Shown: positions 24,673 to 33,958, counted from the stretch's first letter. The stretch: DNA of 36,005 nucleotides from HGM04593 sp045646965 (GCA_045646965.1 JAZRLR010000001.1:1-36005), one strand, 5' to 3'. Translations and numbers: made by a program. Notes: a model not told the origin generated them from the sequence alone.

Positions 24673-26304
24673 TTAAAACGAGGCGCTCACGCCCAAAAGC
24701 AGGTTGATGCCCTGCTCGTAGTATCCCGCGTACTTCATATACTTGCCGTTAAAGAGGTTGTTTCCCTCAAAGAAGGCGCAATAGCGGTCGAGGAATCTGT
24801 AGCTTGTGCGCAGGTTCAGCTCGTTTTTTGTATGCGAGGGGGTGTTATAGGTATATGTCGCAAGGCTGTAGGTGAGGTTTACATATAAATCCTCAATGAG
24901 ACGGGCCTCGGCGCAGAGGTTGAGCTCGAAGCGGGGCTTCATAAGCAGCAGGGGCTTGTCGCAGCCGCTGTATGCGTTGAGCCTTGTCTCGGCGGTGCCC
25001 TTCAGCCATCCCTCGTAATCGTATGCGGCACGCAGGCCTATGCAGGCCTTGCCAAGATTGTCTTGTGCAATGAGAGCGGCAACGCCCTTGTCGTTGTCGG
25101 CTGTTGCAAATGTGGGCAGCAGGGCATCTTTTGTGTAGGCATATCCTATGAAGGCCTCGGCCGAGAAGGAGTCGTATGACATTCTTATGCCTGCCGTGAT
25201 ATCGGCAATGGTATATTGTGGTGCAAGGCTGGCAAAATTCCAGTAGGGGTTAATCTGCCCGAGTGTCTCTATGCCGGTCGCTGTGCGTCCGCCTTTTATG
25301 GATGTGTAAAAGGTGAGTCTCTCGCCCACGCCTGTCTCTGTGGCGATGTCGGGCGCGAGGGCAAGGAGTGCGCCGTGCTTTGTGATGAGGCTTATGTTGA
25401 GCCCCGCTCTTATCTTGGTGCCGAATGCGCGCGCGCTGATATAGGGGTTGAGCTCAAGCGAGAGCATATTGTCGAAAAGGGAGCGACCTGCGTATGTGTA
25501 GTTGTCGGCTTTTATGCCCAATGCTGCATCGCGCAACACCTCCTCGGTCGATTCATATTTAAGCAGCGCCGAGAGTGAAATTTTATTCTCGGCAACGTGG
25601 CCACCTATATTCTCCTCGTTCAGGAACTTGTAGGGTGAATATTTGTAGTTGAGACGCGAGAAGGCTGCACCGAACTCATAAGAGAACGCTCCTGCGAGGA
25701 TAGATTTACCCTCGATGCCCACCTTGCCCTGTTGCAGGTGCTGCTTGTCGGTGGGTGTCCACGCTTGGTAGTTGAAGACGCTGCCCGCATAGTTGGCTGT
25801 GGTCTTCAGTTGGAGCGCGTCGAAACGGTGTGTGTAGCCTGCACCCACGGCTGTTGTGTAGAAACGTGAGTCCCATTTGCCATCGACACCCTTCAGGTTT
25901 GTGTTATAACCGTTGAATGTGGCCTCGGCGCTCACTTTGTCTCTCTTGCTTATGTCATATATATAATAGAGCTTTGCATCGGCGTTGTGCCCGGTGCCAT
26001 AGGCTGCGCGGGCATAGGCGGGGAGGCTTCTCTTGTGTGTGGGCAGAATATCCTCAACCTCTCTCTCGCTTGTGAACTCGGTGAAGGGTGTCGCCTGCTG
26101 CGAGAACTCGAGCTCCAGAGGGGCTGCCACGGTGTTATCTGTCGTGGGGGTGAATCCTTTCTTCGTTGCCTTTGTGACAACGGGGCTGTAGCTGTTCTCC
26201 ACCTGTATGACGGCGTTCAGCGAATCTTTCTGTGCACATACAGCGCCCGCCGCTACAAGGGCGGCCACCGTAAATAATATTTTTTTCATATTGTGATGTA
26301 TCAT
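24673..26304 (-). CDS. Outer-membrane beta-barrel protein (TonB-receptor-like barrel)
   Basis: 543 residues, or 538 from the second ATG at 26289 (MKKILFTVAALVAAGAVCAQ). The first ATG overlaps the upstream TGA as ATGA. After the signal peptide, a short linker (residues ~25-90) precedes alternating amphipathic strands rich in Tyr, Ala and Asn (FYTTAVGAGYTHRF, LQLKTTANYAGSVF, LYVNLTYSLATYTYN), ending in an aromatic C-terminal strand (GINLLLGVSASF). No TonB plug domain is visible, so this is a barrel without plug. It is cotranscribed with a large TPR protein; the two may act together at the cell envelope. The ligand is unknown. Confidence 0.82.
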   Translation of the reverse strand: MIHHNMKKILFTVAALVAAGAVCAQKDSLNAVIQVENSYSPVVTKATKKGFTPTTDNTVAAPLELEFSQQATPFTEFTSEREVEDILPTHKRSLPAYARAAYGTGHNADAKLYYIYDISKRDKVSAEATFNGYNTNLKGVDGKWDSRFYTTAVGAGYTHRFDALQLKTTANYAGSVFNYQAWTPTDKQHLQQGKVGIEGKSILAGAFSYEFGAAFSRLNYKYSPYKFLNEENIGGHVAENKISLSALLKYESTEEVLRDAALGIKADNYTYAGRSLFDNMLSLELNPYISARAFGTKIRAGLNISLITKHGALLALAPDIATETGVGERLTFYTSIKGGRTATGIETLGQINPYWNFASLAPQYTIADITAGIRMSYDSFSAEAFIGYAYTKDALLPTFATADNDKGVAALIAQDNLGKACIGLRAAYDYEGWLKGTAETRLNAYSGCDKPLLLMKPRFELNLCAEARLIEDLYVNLTYSLATYTYNTPSHTKNELNLRTSYRFLDRYCAFFEGNNLFNGKYMKYAGYYEQGINLLLGVSASF

Positions 26305-29273
26305 TGTTCTTTAACCGAAATTTTTTCCAATCTGTCTGCAATTATATCTTTGATATTGTCGTCGGCTGTGTAGTTGTTCTGCAGCGACAGCAGGTATTGC
26401 TTTGCCTCGCTGTCGCGTCCCTGTGCCGAGTAGAGGTCGGCCAAGAGGATGAAACTGCGTGCAAGCCAGTAGGCGTGGGGTGTGCTCTCGTCGATGTATT
26501 CAAAGATTTCTTTCTCACATTCGTCGTAACGTTCTCCTTCGTACATAACCTGTGCAAGCAGGAACTTTGCCTCGGCGCCATATATGGTGCGGGTGTCGCT
26601 TGCAAGCTCGACGAGTATCTTCTCGCTCTCGGCGGTGTTTTCGTCGAGCAGGCTCTTGGCAAGGTAGTATTGCACTTCGCGTTTGTCCTCGGGCGAGGGG
26701 GCATCTTTTGCAAGAATCTCGCGTGCCGTGGCTGCCGTGCAGGCATCTCCCGTGTTATAGGCGCAGCGCAACAGGTTCATACGGCAGGCGGCCTTGCGCT
26801 GTGTGTCGCTACTCTTCTCAATGAGCTTGCCATATAGCTCCATAGCCTTTTCCCAGCGTTCGCTGCGGAAGTGTATCTCTGAAGCGTGTGCCATAGCTTC
26901 CTCGCTGTATTTGTTGTCGGTGAAGGCGGCTACCTGCTCAAAGTGGGCTACAGCCTTGTCGCTCTGCCCTGCGTTGTAATATATCACACCCAGGTAGTAG
27001 TGGCTGTCGAGAATGAAACTGCCCTCGGGGAATTTTGTGAGGTACTCCTCGAATTTTGTTGCGGCGGCATCGCTCTCTCCGCGGCCGTAAATTTTCTCGG
27101 CTGCAAAGAAGGTGAGCGTGTCTATCTCGCTGCTCTCCACTGCCTTCACACCTGCTGTGTTTGCGGCATATTGAGCGTATGTCTCCACATCGCCCTGCTC
27201 CACATAGATATTCTTGAGGTCTTGTGCCGCGGTGTGTGCCTCCTCGCTGTGGGGGTAACGTGCTATGATGTCCTTATATGCGTCGATGGCTTTTGTGTGG
27301 TCGCCCGTGCTGTTGAGAAGCATAGCTCTCTCTACCGACGCAACGCGTGTGAGGTCGCTGTGGGGGAATCTCTTTATAAGTTGCTCAAAGGCTGCTATGG
27401 CCTTTCCGTTCTCCTCGAGCTCAATGTATGCGCGTCCTTTCTCGTAGTAGGCCTGCTGTATATAATTGCTTTCTGGGTGGTCGGCGATGAGGCGTGTGAG
27501 AGTCTCGGTCTTGGCGGTGTAGTCCTTGCGCAGTCCCTGTGCTATGGCAATGCGATAGAGGGCGTAATCGCGGTTGTCGCGGTGTGTATCGGCGGCCCTT
27601 TGGTAGTAGCTCTCGGCCGAGCGGTAGTCGCGGCTGTAGAAATAGCAGTCGCCTATGCGGTTGCAAGCGTCGGCACACAGCTCCTTGGTATTTGCGCTCT
27701 TCAGGAAACGTGTGAACTCTTTTCTTGCGTTGGCCATATCTCCGCGCTGGAAATATGTGTAGGCGAGGCCGTATGTGGCATTGTCGTGGTTGTGGTCGCC
27801 CATTGCAATGACGCTCTTGTAATTGGCTGCCGCTGTGGTGTAATTGCTCTTGTCGTAATAGGCTTCTCCTCTCCAATAGAGGGCGTCGCTGTGTGTGCCC
27901 TTGTCATACTTCGACAGTTCTATCGAGCGGTCAAAGAAGTTTATGGCGCCGTTCATATCTCTGTTTATATAGGCCTGAACACCAAGGCGATAGAGTACCT
28001 TTTGCTTTGCTGTGAGGATGAGCGGCGACGGGGCTGTAATCTTCTCTATCGATTGCAGTGCCACGTCGTAGTTGCGGGTGTTCATATATACCTCCACAAG
28101 GTATTTGTTCACCTGGTCGCAGTGGGGCGAAGCGGGGTATTCGTTGAGGAAACGCTCAAAGGTCTTTACGCTCTCGGCAAAGGGCGAGTAGCGTGTGCTG
28201 TGTATGCAGAGGGCGTAGTTGTAGAGTGCCTCCTCGCGTATGAGGTTGTCGCAGTCCATATTTGCCGCACGCTCAAATGCCATACGCGCCGCGTTCATAT
28301 TCTGCTCTTTGCGGTGTATTATACCTATGTGCAGATAGGCGTTCTGTGTGATGGCATCCTCGGGGCCTGTGCACTCGTTGAACCACGCAGCGGCCTTGTC
28401 GGTCTCTCCTGTCTCGAAGTAGCTCAAAGCCAGCTGGTAGCAGGCTATGCGCTGATGTTTGTCGGGTGCTGTGCCGTCGATGTACTCCTCGAGCGGTGCT
28501 ATGGCGTCGGCATATCTTTTGAGGCCGAAAAGGGCGGCTCCCTTTATCTGTTTCATTGCGGTGCCCTGACGCTTGTCGCTGTGGTCGGCGATGAAGAGGT
28601 CGGATATTTGCAACGCCTGCTCACATTTGCTCTCTTTCACATATATGCCGGCGATGTAGTAGGGTACTTCGAGATAGTATTTGTCGCTGAACTCCACTTT
28701 CTTGAACCCCTCGTAGGCCTGTGCAAGCTCGTCGGCGTGGTATTGTACTACGGCCAGATGAAACTGTGCGTCGTCGGCATATCTGCTGCTCGTGAGGCAG
28801 AGCGACGCGAGGGTGTTGCGTGCCTTCTCGCTCTCGCCACACTCCTGCAGGGTGAGGGCAAGGCAGAGTTCTGCGCGTTCGCGCTCGTAGGTGTCGAGAC
28901 GCTCAAAGTCGGTCTCGTCGAACCACTTGCGTGCAAGCTCAAAGTTGTGTGCATAGTAGTACGACTCGGCTATGAGTGCCGCCACTGTGCTGCGATGTGT
29001 CGTTTCGGGGTAGTCGGCAAGGTATTGCAGAAGCAGGGCGCGTCCCTCGAGGTAGTCGGCGGCAAAGGTGGCCTTGGCGCGCAGCAGCTCAATCTCCTGT
29101 CTCTCTAATGTGTTGAGACTCTCTGTCTCAATCTTCTCTATGGTGCCGAGCAGCGGGCTGTACTCCCTGTCGGAGTAGAGGCGGCGGCTCTCTTTCAACA
29201 AATTGTCGTTGCTCTGTGCATATATGGCTGTTGTGGCCGTTGCGAGCATTATGGCAAGGACTGTTTTTTTCAT
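26301..29273 (-). CDS. Large secreted tetratricopeptide-repeat protein
   Basis: 990 residues. A signal peptide (MKKTVLAIMLATATTAIYAQ) is followed almost entirely by helical TPR units, many of the YbgF/BamD kind with YP.S...A endings (YPHSEEAHTA, FPEGSFILDSHYYLGVIYYN, HPESNYIQQAYYEKGRAYIE). Probably 20 or more repeats are present. It is likely a periplasmic scaffold. It overlaps the NUDIX gene upstream and the beta-barrel gene downstream by 4 bp each (ATGA), which indicates a coupled operon. Similar TPR-barrel pairs occur in Bacteroidota, but their job is unclear. Confidence 0.88.
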   Translation of the reverse strand: MKKTVLAIMLATATTAIYAQSNDNLLKESRRLYSDREYSPLLGTIEKIETESLNTLERQEIELLRAKATFAADYLEGRALLLQYLADYPETTHRSTVAALIAESYYYAHNFELARKWFDETDFERLDTYERERAELCLALTLQECGESEKARNTLASLCLTSSRYADDAQFHLAVVQYHADELAQAYEGFKKVEFSDKYYLEVPYYIAGIYVKESKCEQALQISDLFIADHSDKRQGTAMKQIKGAALFGLKRYADAIAPLEEYIDGTAPDKHQRIACYQLALSYFETGETDKAAAWFNECTGPEDAITQNAYLHIGIIHRKEQNMNAARMAFERAANMDCDNLIREEALYNYALCIHSTRYSPFAESVKTFERFLNEYPASPHCDQVNKYLVEVYMNTRNYDVALQSIEKITAPSPLILTAKQKVLYRLGVQAYINRDMNGAINFFDRSIELSKYDKGTHSDALYWRGEAYYDKSNYTTAAANYKSVIAMGDHNHDNATYGLAYTYFQRGDMANARKEFTRFLKSANTKELCADACNRIGDCYFYSRDYRSAESYYQRAADTHRDNRDYALYRIAIAQGLRKDYTAKTETLTRLIADHPESNYIQQAYYEKGRAYIELEENGKAIAAFEQLIKRFPHSDLTRVASVERAMLLNSTGDHTKAIDAYKDIIARYPHSEEAHTAAQDLKNIYVEQGDVETYAQYAANTAGVKAVESSEIDTLTFFAAEKIYGRGESDAAATKFEEYLTKFPEGSFILDSHYYLGVIYYNAGQSDKAVAHFEQVAAFTDNKYSEEAMAHASEIHFRSERWEKAMELYGKLIEKSSDTQRKAACRMNLLRCAYNTGDACTAATAREILAKDAPSPEDKREVQYYLAKSLLDENTAESEKILVELASDTRTIYGAEAKFLLAQVMYEGERYDECEKEIFEYIDESTPHAYWLARSFILLADLYSAQGRDSEAKQYLLSLQNNYTADDNIKDIIADRLEKISVKEQ

Positions 29274-29806
29274 TTTATAGTTCTCTCTTTATAAATTGTC
29301 TTCAGTTTTTCTATCGCTTTCTTTATTGACGAGAGCCCGAAAAGGTCGGGGTTGAGCTCATCGATACTCATCCATTGCAGCGCCTCCACATCGTCGCGGG
29401 GGCACAGGGGGCCCTCCTCGGTCTCACACAGGAAAAAGAGGTCGAGTGTGTGCACCTCAAATCCCGAGTATAAATACCTGTTGGGCAGCGAAAAGAGGTA
29501 GCGTGCCTTTGTGAGGCGCAAGCCCGTCTCCTCCATAACCTCGCGCGCAACCCCCTCCTCGGCTGTCTCGAGGCTGTCGGAAAAGCCGCCTGGCAGGTCG
29601 AGCGTGCCCCTGGCGGGCTCTTTTGCCCGTCGTGCCACAAGAATCTCGCCCCTCTCGTTTGCTATAACGGCAACCGTTGCCGCCGCAGCGTTAAAGTAGT
29701 AGACAAAGCCGCAGTCGGCACATCGTTTCGACTTGAAATCGTTTGTGTCGAAGGCGCGGCTGCCACACTTGGGGCAGTATCCGAAAAGTTCCAATGGGTG
29801 TTTCAT
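29270..29806 (-). CDS. NUDIX hydrolase with N-terminal zinc ribbon
   Basis: 178 residues from the ATG at 29806 (MKHPLELFGYCPKCGS); a 54-nt longer in-frame start at 29860 adds nothing conserved. The zinc ribbon is CPKCG...CADCG at residues 11-37. The Nudix box GGFSDSLETAEEGVAREVMEETGL matches Gx5Ex7REUxEExGU. It hydrolyses a nucleoside diphosphate linked to another moiety; the ribbon resembles NADH pyrophosphatase NudC and ADP-ribose enzymes, but the substrate is not certain. First gene of the TPR/barrel operon. A TATCTTCG about 28 nt upstream may be its -7 box. Confidence 0.92.
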   Translation of the reverse strand: MKHPLELFGYCPKCGSRAFDTNDFKSKRCADCGFVYYFNAAAATVAVIANERGEILVARRAKEPARGTLDLPGGFSDSLETAEEGVAREVMEETGLRLTKARYLFSLPNRYLYSGFEVHTLDLFFLCETEEGPLCPRDDVEALQWMSIDELNPDLFGLSSIKKAIEKLKTIYKERTIK

Positions 29807-29973
29807 TGCAGTAAAGGGAGTATTCCGCTTGCGAAGATACGGCTTTTTTTGGGTGGGCACACCGCTAACTCCTTAAAATTATCCCATAATTTAGATAATT
29901 TAATCAATATTTATCACATAAAGCACGCCGCAGAGGAATCTTCGGGGCAAAATAGTGAATTTTATCCCCGATG

Positions 29974-30007
29974 ATTGCCGAAATAAGGAATAAAAGTTCT
30001 ATTTTTG
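29974..30007 (+). promoter_or_regulatory. gpmI promoter
   Basis: ATTG (29974-29977), a 22-bp spacer and TATTTTTG (30000-30007), a perfect -7 box, 72 nt before the ATG. It lies in the 273-bp divergent gap between the NUDIX gene and gpmI. Confidence 0.55.
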
Positions 30008-30079
30008 CAACAGAATGCGTGTGTGCGTCAAGGAGGGCGTGCCGCGCCGGTAAAATGTGAAATCTTAATTCGAAATATT

Positions 30080-31582
30080 ATGGCAAATAAAGCATTATTG
30101 GTAATTCTTGACGGTTGGGGCATTGGTAACCACGGCAAAGGTGACGTTATTTTCAATACTCCCACCCCTTATTGGGATCATTTGGTGTCGGTATATCCTA
30201 ACTCACGTTTGCAGGCAAGCGGTGAGAATGTAGGTCTTCCCGCAGGTCAGATGGGTAACAGCGAGGTAGGTCACCTGAACATCGGTGGCGGTCGCGTGGT
30301 TTATCAGGATTTGTTGAAAATCAACCGTGCAATAGCCGACGGCTCAATTGCGCAGAACCCCCAGCTCGTATCGGCTGTGGAGTATGCAAAAAAGAACGGT
30401 AAGAAGCTCCACTTTATGGGACTCACCTCAAACGGTGGTGTACACAGCTCACTCGAGCACCTCGAGGCAATGTATAAATTTGCGACAGAGCAGGGCGTGG
30501 AGAACGCTTATGTGCACTGCTTTATGGACGGTCGTGACACCGACCCCAAGAGCGGCGCAGGCTTCATCGCCGACCTCACTGCAAAGAACCTCAAGCTCGC
30601 AACTATCGTGGGCCGTTACTACGCTATGGACCGCGACAAGCGTTGGGAGCGTGTGAAGATTGCCTACGACCTCATCGTTAAGGGCGAGGGTAAGGTTGCC
30701 GATGATATGGTTAAGGCTGTTGAGGAGTCATATGCCGAGGGTGTTACCGACGAGTTCATCAAGCCCATTGTAAACAGCGCATACGACGCACGCATCGCCG
30801 AGGGTGACGCAGTTATCTTCTTCAACTACCGCAACGACCGTGCAAAAGAGCTCACAGTGGTTCTCACACAGGAGGATATGCCTGCCGAGGGTATGAACAC
30901 AATCCCCGGTTTGCAGTACTATTGTATGACTCCCTACGACGCAAAATTCACTGGCGTGTACATCCTCTTCGACAAAGAGAACGTGGATAACACACTTGGA
31001 GAGTATGTGGCAAAGCAGGGTATGAAACAGCTTCACATCGCCGAGACCGAGAAATATGCTCACGTTACATTCTTCTTCAACGGTGGTCGCGAGACTCCCT
31101 ACGAGGGTGAGGAGCGCATCCTTGTACCCTCTCCCAAGGTTGCCACATACGACTTGCAGCCCGAGATGAGCGCCTACGAGGTTAAGGACAAGCTCGTTGC
31201 CGAGATTAAATCGGAGAAGTTCGAGTTCATTGTAGTGAACTTTGCCAACGGAGATATGGTGGGACACACCGGTATCTACAGCGCTATTGAGAAGGCTGTG
31301 CTTGCAGTGGACGCTTGCTTGAAGGATGTTATCGAGGCTGCCCGTGCACACGGTTACGAGTCAATCATCATCGCCGACCACGGTAACGCCGACAACGCAG
31401 TGAATGCCGACGGCTCACCCAACACAGCGCACTCATTGAACCCCGTGCCCTGTGTGTATGTGACAAACAAAGAGAACGCCACAATCAAGGACGGTATCCT
31501 TGCCGACGTAGCTCCCACAATCTTGTCGATTATGGGCTTGCAGGCTCCCGCCGAGATGACAGGTACTTCACTCATAGGATAA
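30080..31582 (+). CDS. gpmI: 2,3-bisphosphoglycerate-independent phosphoglycerate mutase
   Basis: 500 residues from ATG 30080 (MANKALLVILDGWG); an in-frame TTG at 30005 lies on the promoter and is rejected. Metal and catalytic residues are visible: D11 in ILDGWG, the nucleophile S61 in QMGNSEVGHLNIGGG, FMDGRDTDP, NYRNDRAKEL, NFANGDMVGHTG and IIADHGNADN. It interconverts 3- and 2-phosphoglycerate in glycolysis, using manganese in most bacteria. A DUF3109 gene starts 6 bp downstream. Confidence 0.98.
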   Translation: MANKALLVILDGWGIGNHGKGDVIFNTPTPYWDHLVSVYPNSRLQASGENVGLPAGQMGNSEVGHLNIGGGRVVYQDLLKINRAIADGSIAQNPQLVSAVEYAKKNGKKLHFMGLTSNGGVHSSLEHLEAMYKFATEQGVENAYVHCFMDGRDTDPKSGAGFIADLTAKNLKLATIVGRYYAMDRDKRWERVKIAYDLIVKGEGKVADDMVKAVEESYAEGVTDEFIKPIVNSAYDARIAEGDAVIFFNYRNDRAKELTVVLTQEDMPAEGMNTIPGLQYYCMTPYDAKFTGVYILFDKENVDNTLGEYVAKQGMKQLHIAETEKYAHVTFFFNGGRETPYEGEERILVPSPKVATYDLQPEMSAYEVKDKLVAEIKSEKFEFIVVNFANGDMVGHTGIYSAIEKAVLAVDACLKDVIEAARAHGYESIIIADHGNADNAVNADGSPNTAHSLNPVPCVYVTNKENATIKDGILADVAPTILSIMGLQAPAEMTGTSLIG

Positions 31583-31588
31583 GATATT

Positions 31589-32173
31589 ATGGTGCAGATA
31601 GGCGACGCAATAGTCTCGTTCGACCTCTTTCAGGAGTATTTCTGCTGCAACCCCTCACACTGCAAAGGTATCTGTTGCGTTGAGGGCGATGCAGGAGCTC
31701 CCGTGCTGTTTGACGAGGTGGAGAAACTCGAAGAGGCGTTGGAGACGGTGGCACCCGAGATGACTCCCGAGGCACGCGCCATAGCCGATGAGCAGGGCGT
31801 TGTGTACACCGACCGCGACGGCGACCTTGTGACCTCCATCGTAAATGGCAAGGATTGCATATTTGCTTCGCGCGACGAAAAGGGTTGCTGCATCTGCCTC
31901 ATAGAAAAGGCCTACAACGAGGGACGCACCGGCTGGCGCAAGCCTATTTCGTGCTACCTCTATCCCGTGCGTCTGCGCAAGGTGGGCGACCTCACTGCCG
32001 TGAACTTTCACAAGTGGGACGTGTGCCGCAGCGCTGTGGTGGCAGGCCGCCGCAAGGGTATCAGAGCCTACCAGTTTCTCAAGGAACCGCTTATAGAGCG
32101 TTTCGGCGCCGAGTGGTACGACGAGCTTCTGGTTGTGGCTTCAGAGCTCGAGAAGCAGGGATTCATAAAATAA
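31589..32173 (+). CDS. DUF3109 family cysteine-rich protein
   Basis: 194 residues. The N-terminal half has clustered cysteines (YFCCNPSHCKGICCVEGDAGAP), and a second cluster (DEKGCCICLIEKA), a PISCYLYPVR motif and HKWDVCRSA follow. This Cys pattern suggests a metal or iron-sulfur site and is like the CxxxCxxCC-type YkgJ/DUF3109 proteins of Bacteroidota. It is cytoplasmic, 6 bp after gpmI, and ends at a strong terminator. The function is not established. Confidence 0.9.
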   Translation: MVQIGDAIVSFDLFQEYFCCNPSHCKGICCVEGDAGAPVLFDEVEKLEEALETVAPEMTPEARAIADEQGVVYTDRDGDLVTSIVNGKDCIFASRDEKGCCICLIEKAYNEGRTGWRKPISCYLYPVRLRKVGDLTAVNFHKWDVCRSAVVAGRRKGIRAYQFLKEPLIERFGAEWYDELLVVASELEKQGFIK

Positions 32174-32195
32174 AAGCCTTGAATATAAAATAGCA

Positions 32196-32228
32196 GCCTC
32201 GGGTGCGTAATGCACCCGAGGCTTTTTT
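32196..32228 (+). terminator. Intrinsic terminator of the gpmI operon
   Basis: GCCTCGGGTGC / GCACCCGAGGC 11-bp perfect stem (32196-32206 and 32212-32222), 5-nt loop, then six T. Confidence 0.95.
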
Positions 32229-32274
32229 GCAATGCCGAGCTCTCTTTCGGCTCGGGTTGCTCTGTAACCTTATT

Positions 32275-32778
32275 TTATTTTTTTCTGTTTATCCAGTGCT
32301 TATCGATGAGCTCCTGGTACTCCTTGGCATCGCCGAGCACCGACTTCTTACACTCGCCTATAATGTAGTCGCGCAGCTCGCTCGGGAAATTTGTGGCTTT
32401 CTCCCAATATTCGGTGCGTCCCATCCAACTACCGTGGAAGTTTGTGGGCGAGGTGAGGTTCAAGTTACCCTTGCGGCCACATTCTGTGTATTCGCCGTTG
32501 CGGTATATATACACTCCGTAGGCGTGAGGGATTATCTTGTATGCTCCGCTGCGCAGCTTATACACTTGTGCACAGCAATACTCCCCGTTCTCGCCATATA
32601 TTTTTAAAGAGGGGAAATCGTTGTCGAATGTGAGGTTACCCGCTTTGTACGAGGTGTAAATCCACACGCCCTTGAGCTCTTCGTCGGGGATGGCGGGCGA
32701 TGTCTGTGCTGTGGCCGAAACTGTTGCGGCAATTGTCACAAAAATTGCGCAAAGTGATTTTAAAAGATTCTTTTTCAT
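32275..32778 (-). CDS. Secreted lipocalin-like protein, paralogue of the adjacent regulator's sensor domain
   Basis: 167 residues from ATG 32778. The frame extends upstream to 32922, but the promoter at 32827-32858 and the signal peptide MKKNLLKSLCAIFVTIAATVSATAQ fix this start. The mature part begins ELKGVWIYTSYKAG; single-domain proteins of this size with a GVW opening in Bacteroidota are lipocalin-like (DUF4488-type is my best guess). It resembles residues 32-150 of the adjacent regulator: GVW(I/T), then a KIY strand, and EYWEKATNFPSELRDYII against ELWTRTDNMSEKRRQEIC. It is probably periplasmic or secreted. The common operator suggests that the regulator controls it, and that it may bind the same ligand. 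Confidence 0.8.
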   Translation of the reverse strand: MKKNLLKSLCAIFVTIAATVSATAQTSPAIPDEELKGVWIYTSYKAGNLTFDNDFPSLKIYGENGEYCCAQVYKLRSGAYKIIPHAYGVYIYRNGEYTECGRKGNLNLTSPTNFHGSWMGRTEYWEKATNFPSELRDYIIGECKKSVLGDAKEYQELIDKHWINRKK

Positions 32779-32826
32779 AATTCTGTCTTTTTGAGATTTA
32801 ATACTTTTTGTTGAGAATTCTCGCTG

Positions 32827-32858
32827 CAATATTAGCTTTGCGCTGTGTGGCGTGCAAG
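32827..32858 (-). promoter_or_regulatory. Promoter of the secreted lipocalin-like protein
   Basis: Minus strand: CTTG (32855-32858), a 20-bp spacer and TAATATTG (32827-32834), one mismatch from TAnnTTTG. The ATG follows 48 nt later. The GTTTGCA repeats begin 7 bp upstream of the -33 box. Confidence 0.6.
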
Positions 32859-32865
32859 TTTTTGT

Positions 32866-32906
32866 GTTTGCACATAGTTTGCATTTTATGTTTGCAAAGG
32901 TTTGCA
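32866..32906 (-). promoter_or_regulatory. Probable operator: four GTTTGCA direct repeats
   Basis: GTTTGCA occurs at 32866-32872, 32877-32883, 32890-32896 and 32900-32906, with start-to-start steps of 11, 13 and 10 bp, about one helical turn. All four read on the plus strand (TGCAAAC relative to the gene they face). They lie between the regulator's stop and the next promoter; the nearest edge is 32 bp from the -7 box. A related pair precedes the regulator's own promoter at 33991-34008. Confidence 0.6.
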
Positions 32907-32908
32907 GG

Positions 32909-33934
32909 CTATAGCGTGGCAATGAAAGCGTCCCACTCTTTTGAACTTCCTTTCTTGCCGAATACCTTGTTGTAGAGCCTGCTGCGGGTGCTGCTTATGC
33001 TGCTCACCTCTTTGCACAGCACGCTTGCTATTTGCGAGGGTGGTATGTTTATCTTGAGCAGAAGGCACACCTGAAACTCGTGCAACGACATATTGTGCAG
33101 GTTGTGCAGACGGCTTGTAAAATGTGGATAAACGGGTTTAATCCTTTCCTCGAGCTCTTCCCAATCGCACTCCTTGAGTGTCTCGCCGCTTTCTATGCGG
33201 CTGCGCAGAGTGCGGTAGTAGGGCGATGAAAAGAACTCCTGTTCTACCATTTTTATAGCTTGTGTCACGGGCTGCGGTCGCAGACGGTTCTGCTCGTTTA
33301 TGAGCTCGAGCTCACGGCGCATAGCTCTGTTCTTTTTGACGATATGCCGTGTGTTTGTTATGAGAAGTATGGCTACCAAAGCAAGAATCACGGTTATGTA
33401 GAGCATCTTGCGGTTTTCCTCTTGGAGGCGTTTCTCACTTGTGGAAAATATAAAGTTCTTTGCATCGTCTACGCACGAATCTATATTGTTTTTTACTATG
33501 TCGCATATCTCCTGCCTGCGTTTCTCGCTCATATTGTCGGTTCTTGTCCACAGCTCTTGCTCAAGGTTGTTGTATACCGTGTAGGTGGTGTCGTCGGTGA
33601 GCCGGAAGTGCATCATAAAGCGTCCGTTTTCCACGAGCAGGGTGTCGCTGCTGTCGTGTATAAGGGTGTAGCGCTCCATCTCCAAAGGTATGACCATAGT
33701 TTCGCTGCCCACCGACAGCAATTCGGCGTGGTAGAAAGTGCTGTCGCTGTCATATATCTTGCAGCGAGTGTAGCCTTGTGTGTTGGGATAGGTGACGGTG
33801 TATCCCGTGGGAAATATTACTTTGCGCAGTGTCCACACGCCTGTCATTGTAACATCGGGGTTGTCTCTGTCGGCACTGCACCCAGCAAATGCAAGCACTA
33901 CAGCGAGGAAGATTGTTCCAAGATTTCGTATCAT
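32909..33934 (-). CDS. Membrane-spanning lipoprotein regulator: lipocalin-like sensor, TM helix, LuxR-type HTH
   Basis: 341 residues. A lipobox (LAFAGC, Cys19) follows a hydrophobic N-terminus. The periplasmic domain (~25-150) resembles the mature part of the secreted protein encoded next to it. A helix at ~165-176 leads into one TM segment (177-195, MLYITVILALVAILLITNT), then a basic coiled coil (197-220). The cytoplasmic part ends in a LuxR-like HTH at about 283-325 (SLHEFQVCLLLKINIPPSQIASVL...SSISSTRSRLYNKVF). No kinase, receiver or TPR domain is present. The layout (outside sensor, inside DNA-binding domain, one chain) is that of a one-component transmembrane regulator. A Cys lipid anchor on the N-terminus plus a TM helix is unusual, since the chain would attach twice to the same membrane. 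Ligand unknown. Confidence 0.85.
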   Translation of the reverse strand: MIRNLGTIFLAVVLAFAGCSADRDNPDVTMTGVWTLRKVIFPTGYTVTYPNTQGYTRCKIYDSDSTFYHAELLSVGSETMVIPLEMERYTLIHDSSDTLLVENGRFMMHFRLTDDTTYTVYNNLEQELWTRTDNMSEKRRQEICDIVKNNIDSCVDDAKNFIFSTSEKRLQEENRKMLYITVILALVAILLITNTRHIVKKNRAMRRELELINEQNRLRPQPVTQAIKMVEQEFFSSPYYRTLRSRIESGETLKECDWEELEERIKPVYPHFTSRLHNLHNMSLHEFQVCLLLKINIPPSQIASVLCKEVSSISSTRSRLYNKVFGKKGSSKEWDAFIATL

Positions 33935-33950
33935 AGTTTTTTGTTTTATG

Positions 33951-33958
33951 CAAATTTA
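33951..33958 (-). promoter_or_regulatory. -7 box of the regulator gene
   Basis: TAAATTTG on the minus strand is an exact TAnnTTTG match, 16 nt before the ATG at 33934. The expected -33 position (CAAC) does not match TTTG, which would fit activator-dependent transcription from the repeats upstream. Confidence 0.55.

Noticed and set aside
26886..29108. 740-codon plus-strand frame opposite the TPR gene
   Set aside because: Mirror of a strongly coding minus-strand gene with conserved repeats; Cys- and Val-rich composition is typical of an antisense shadow in this codon usage.
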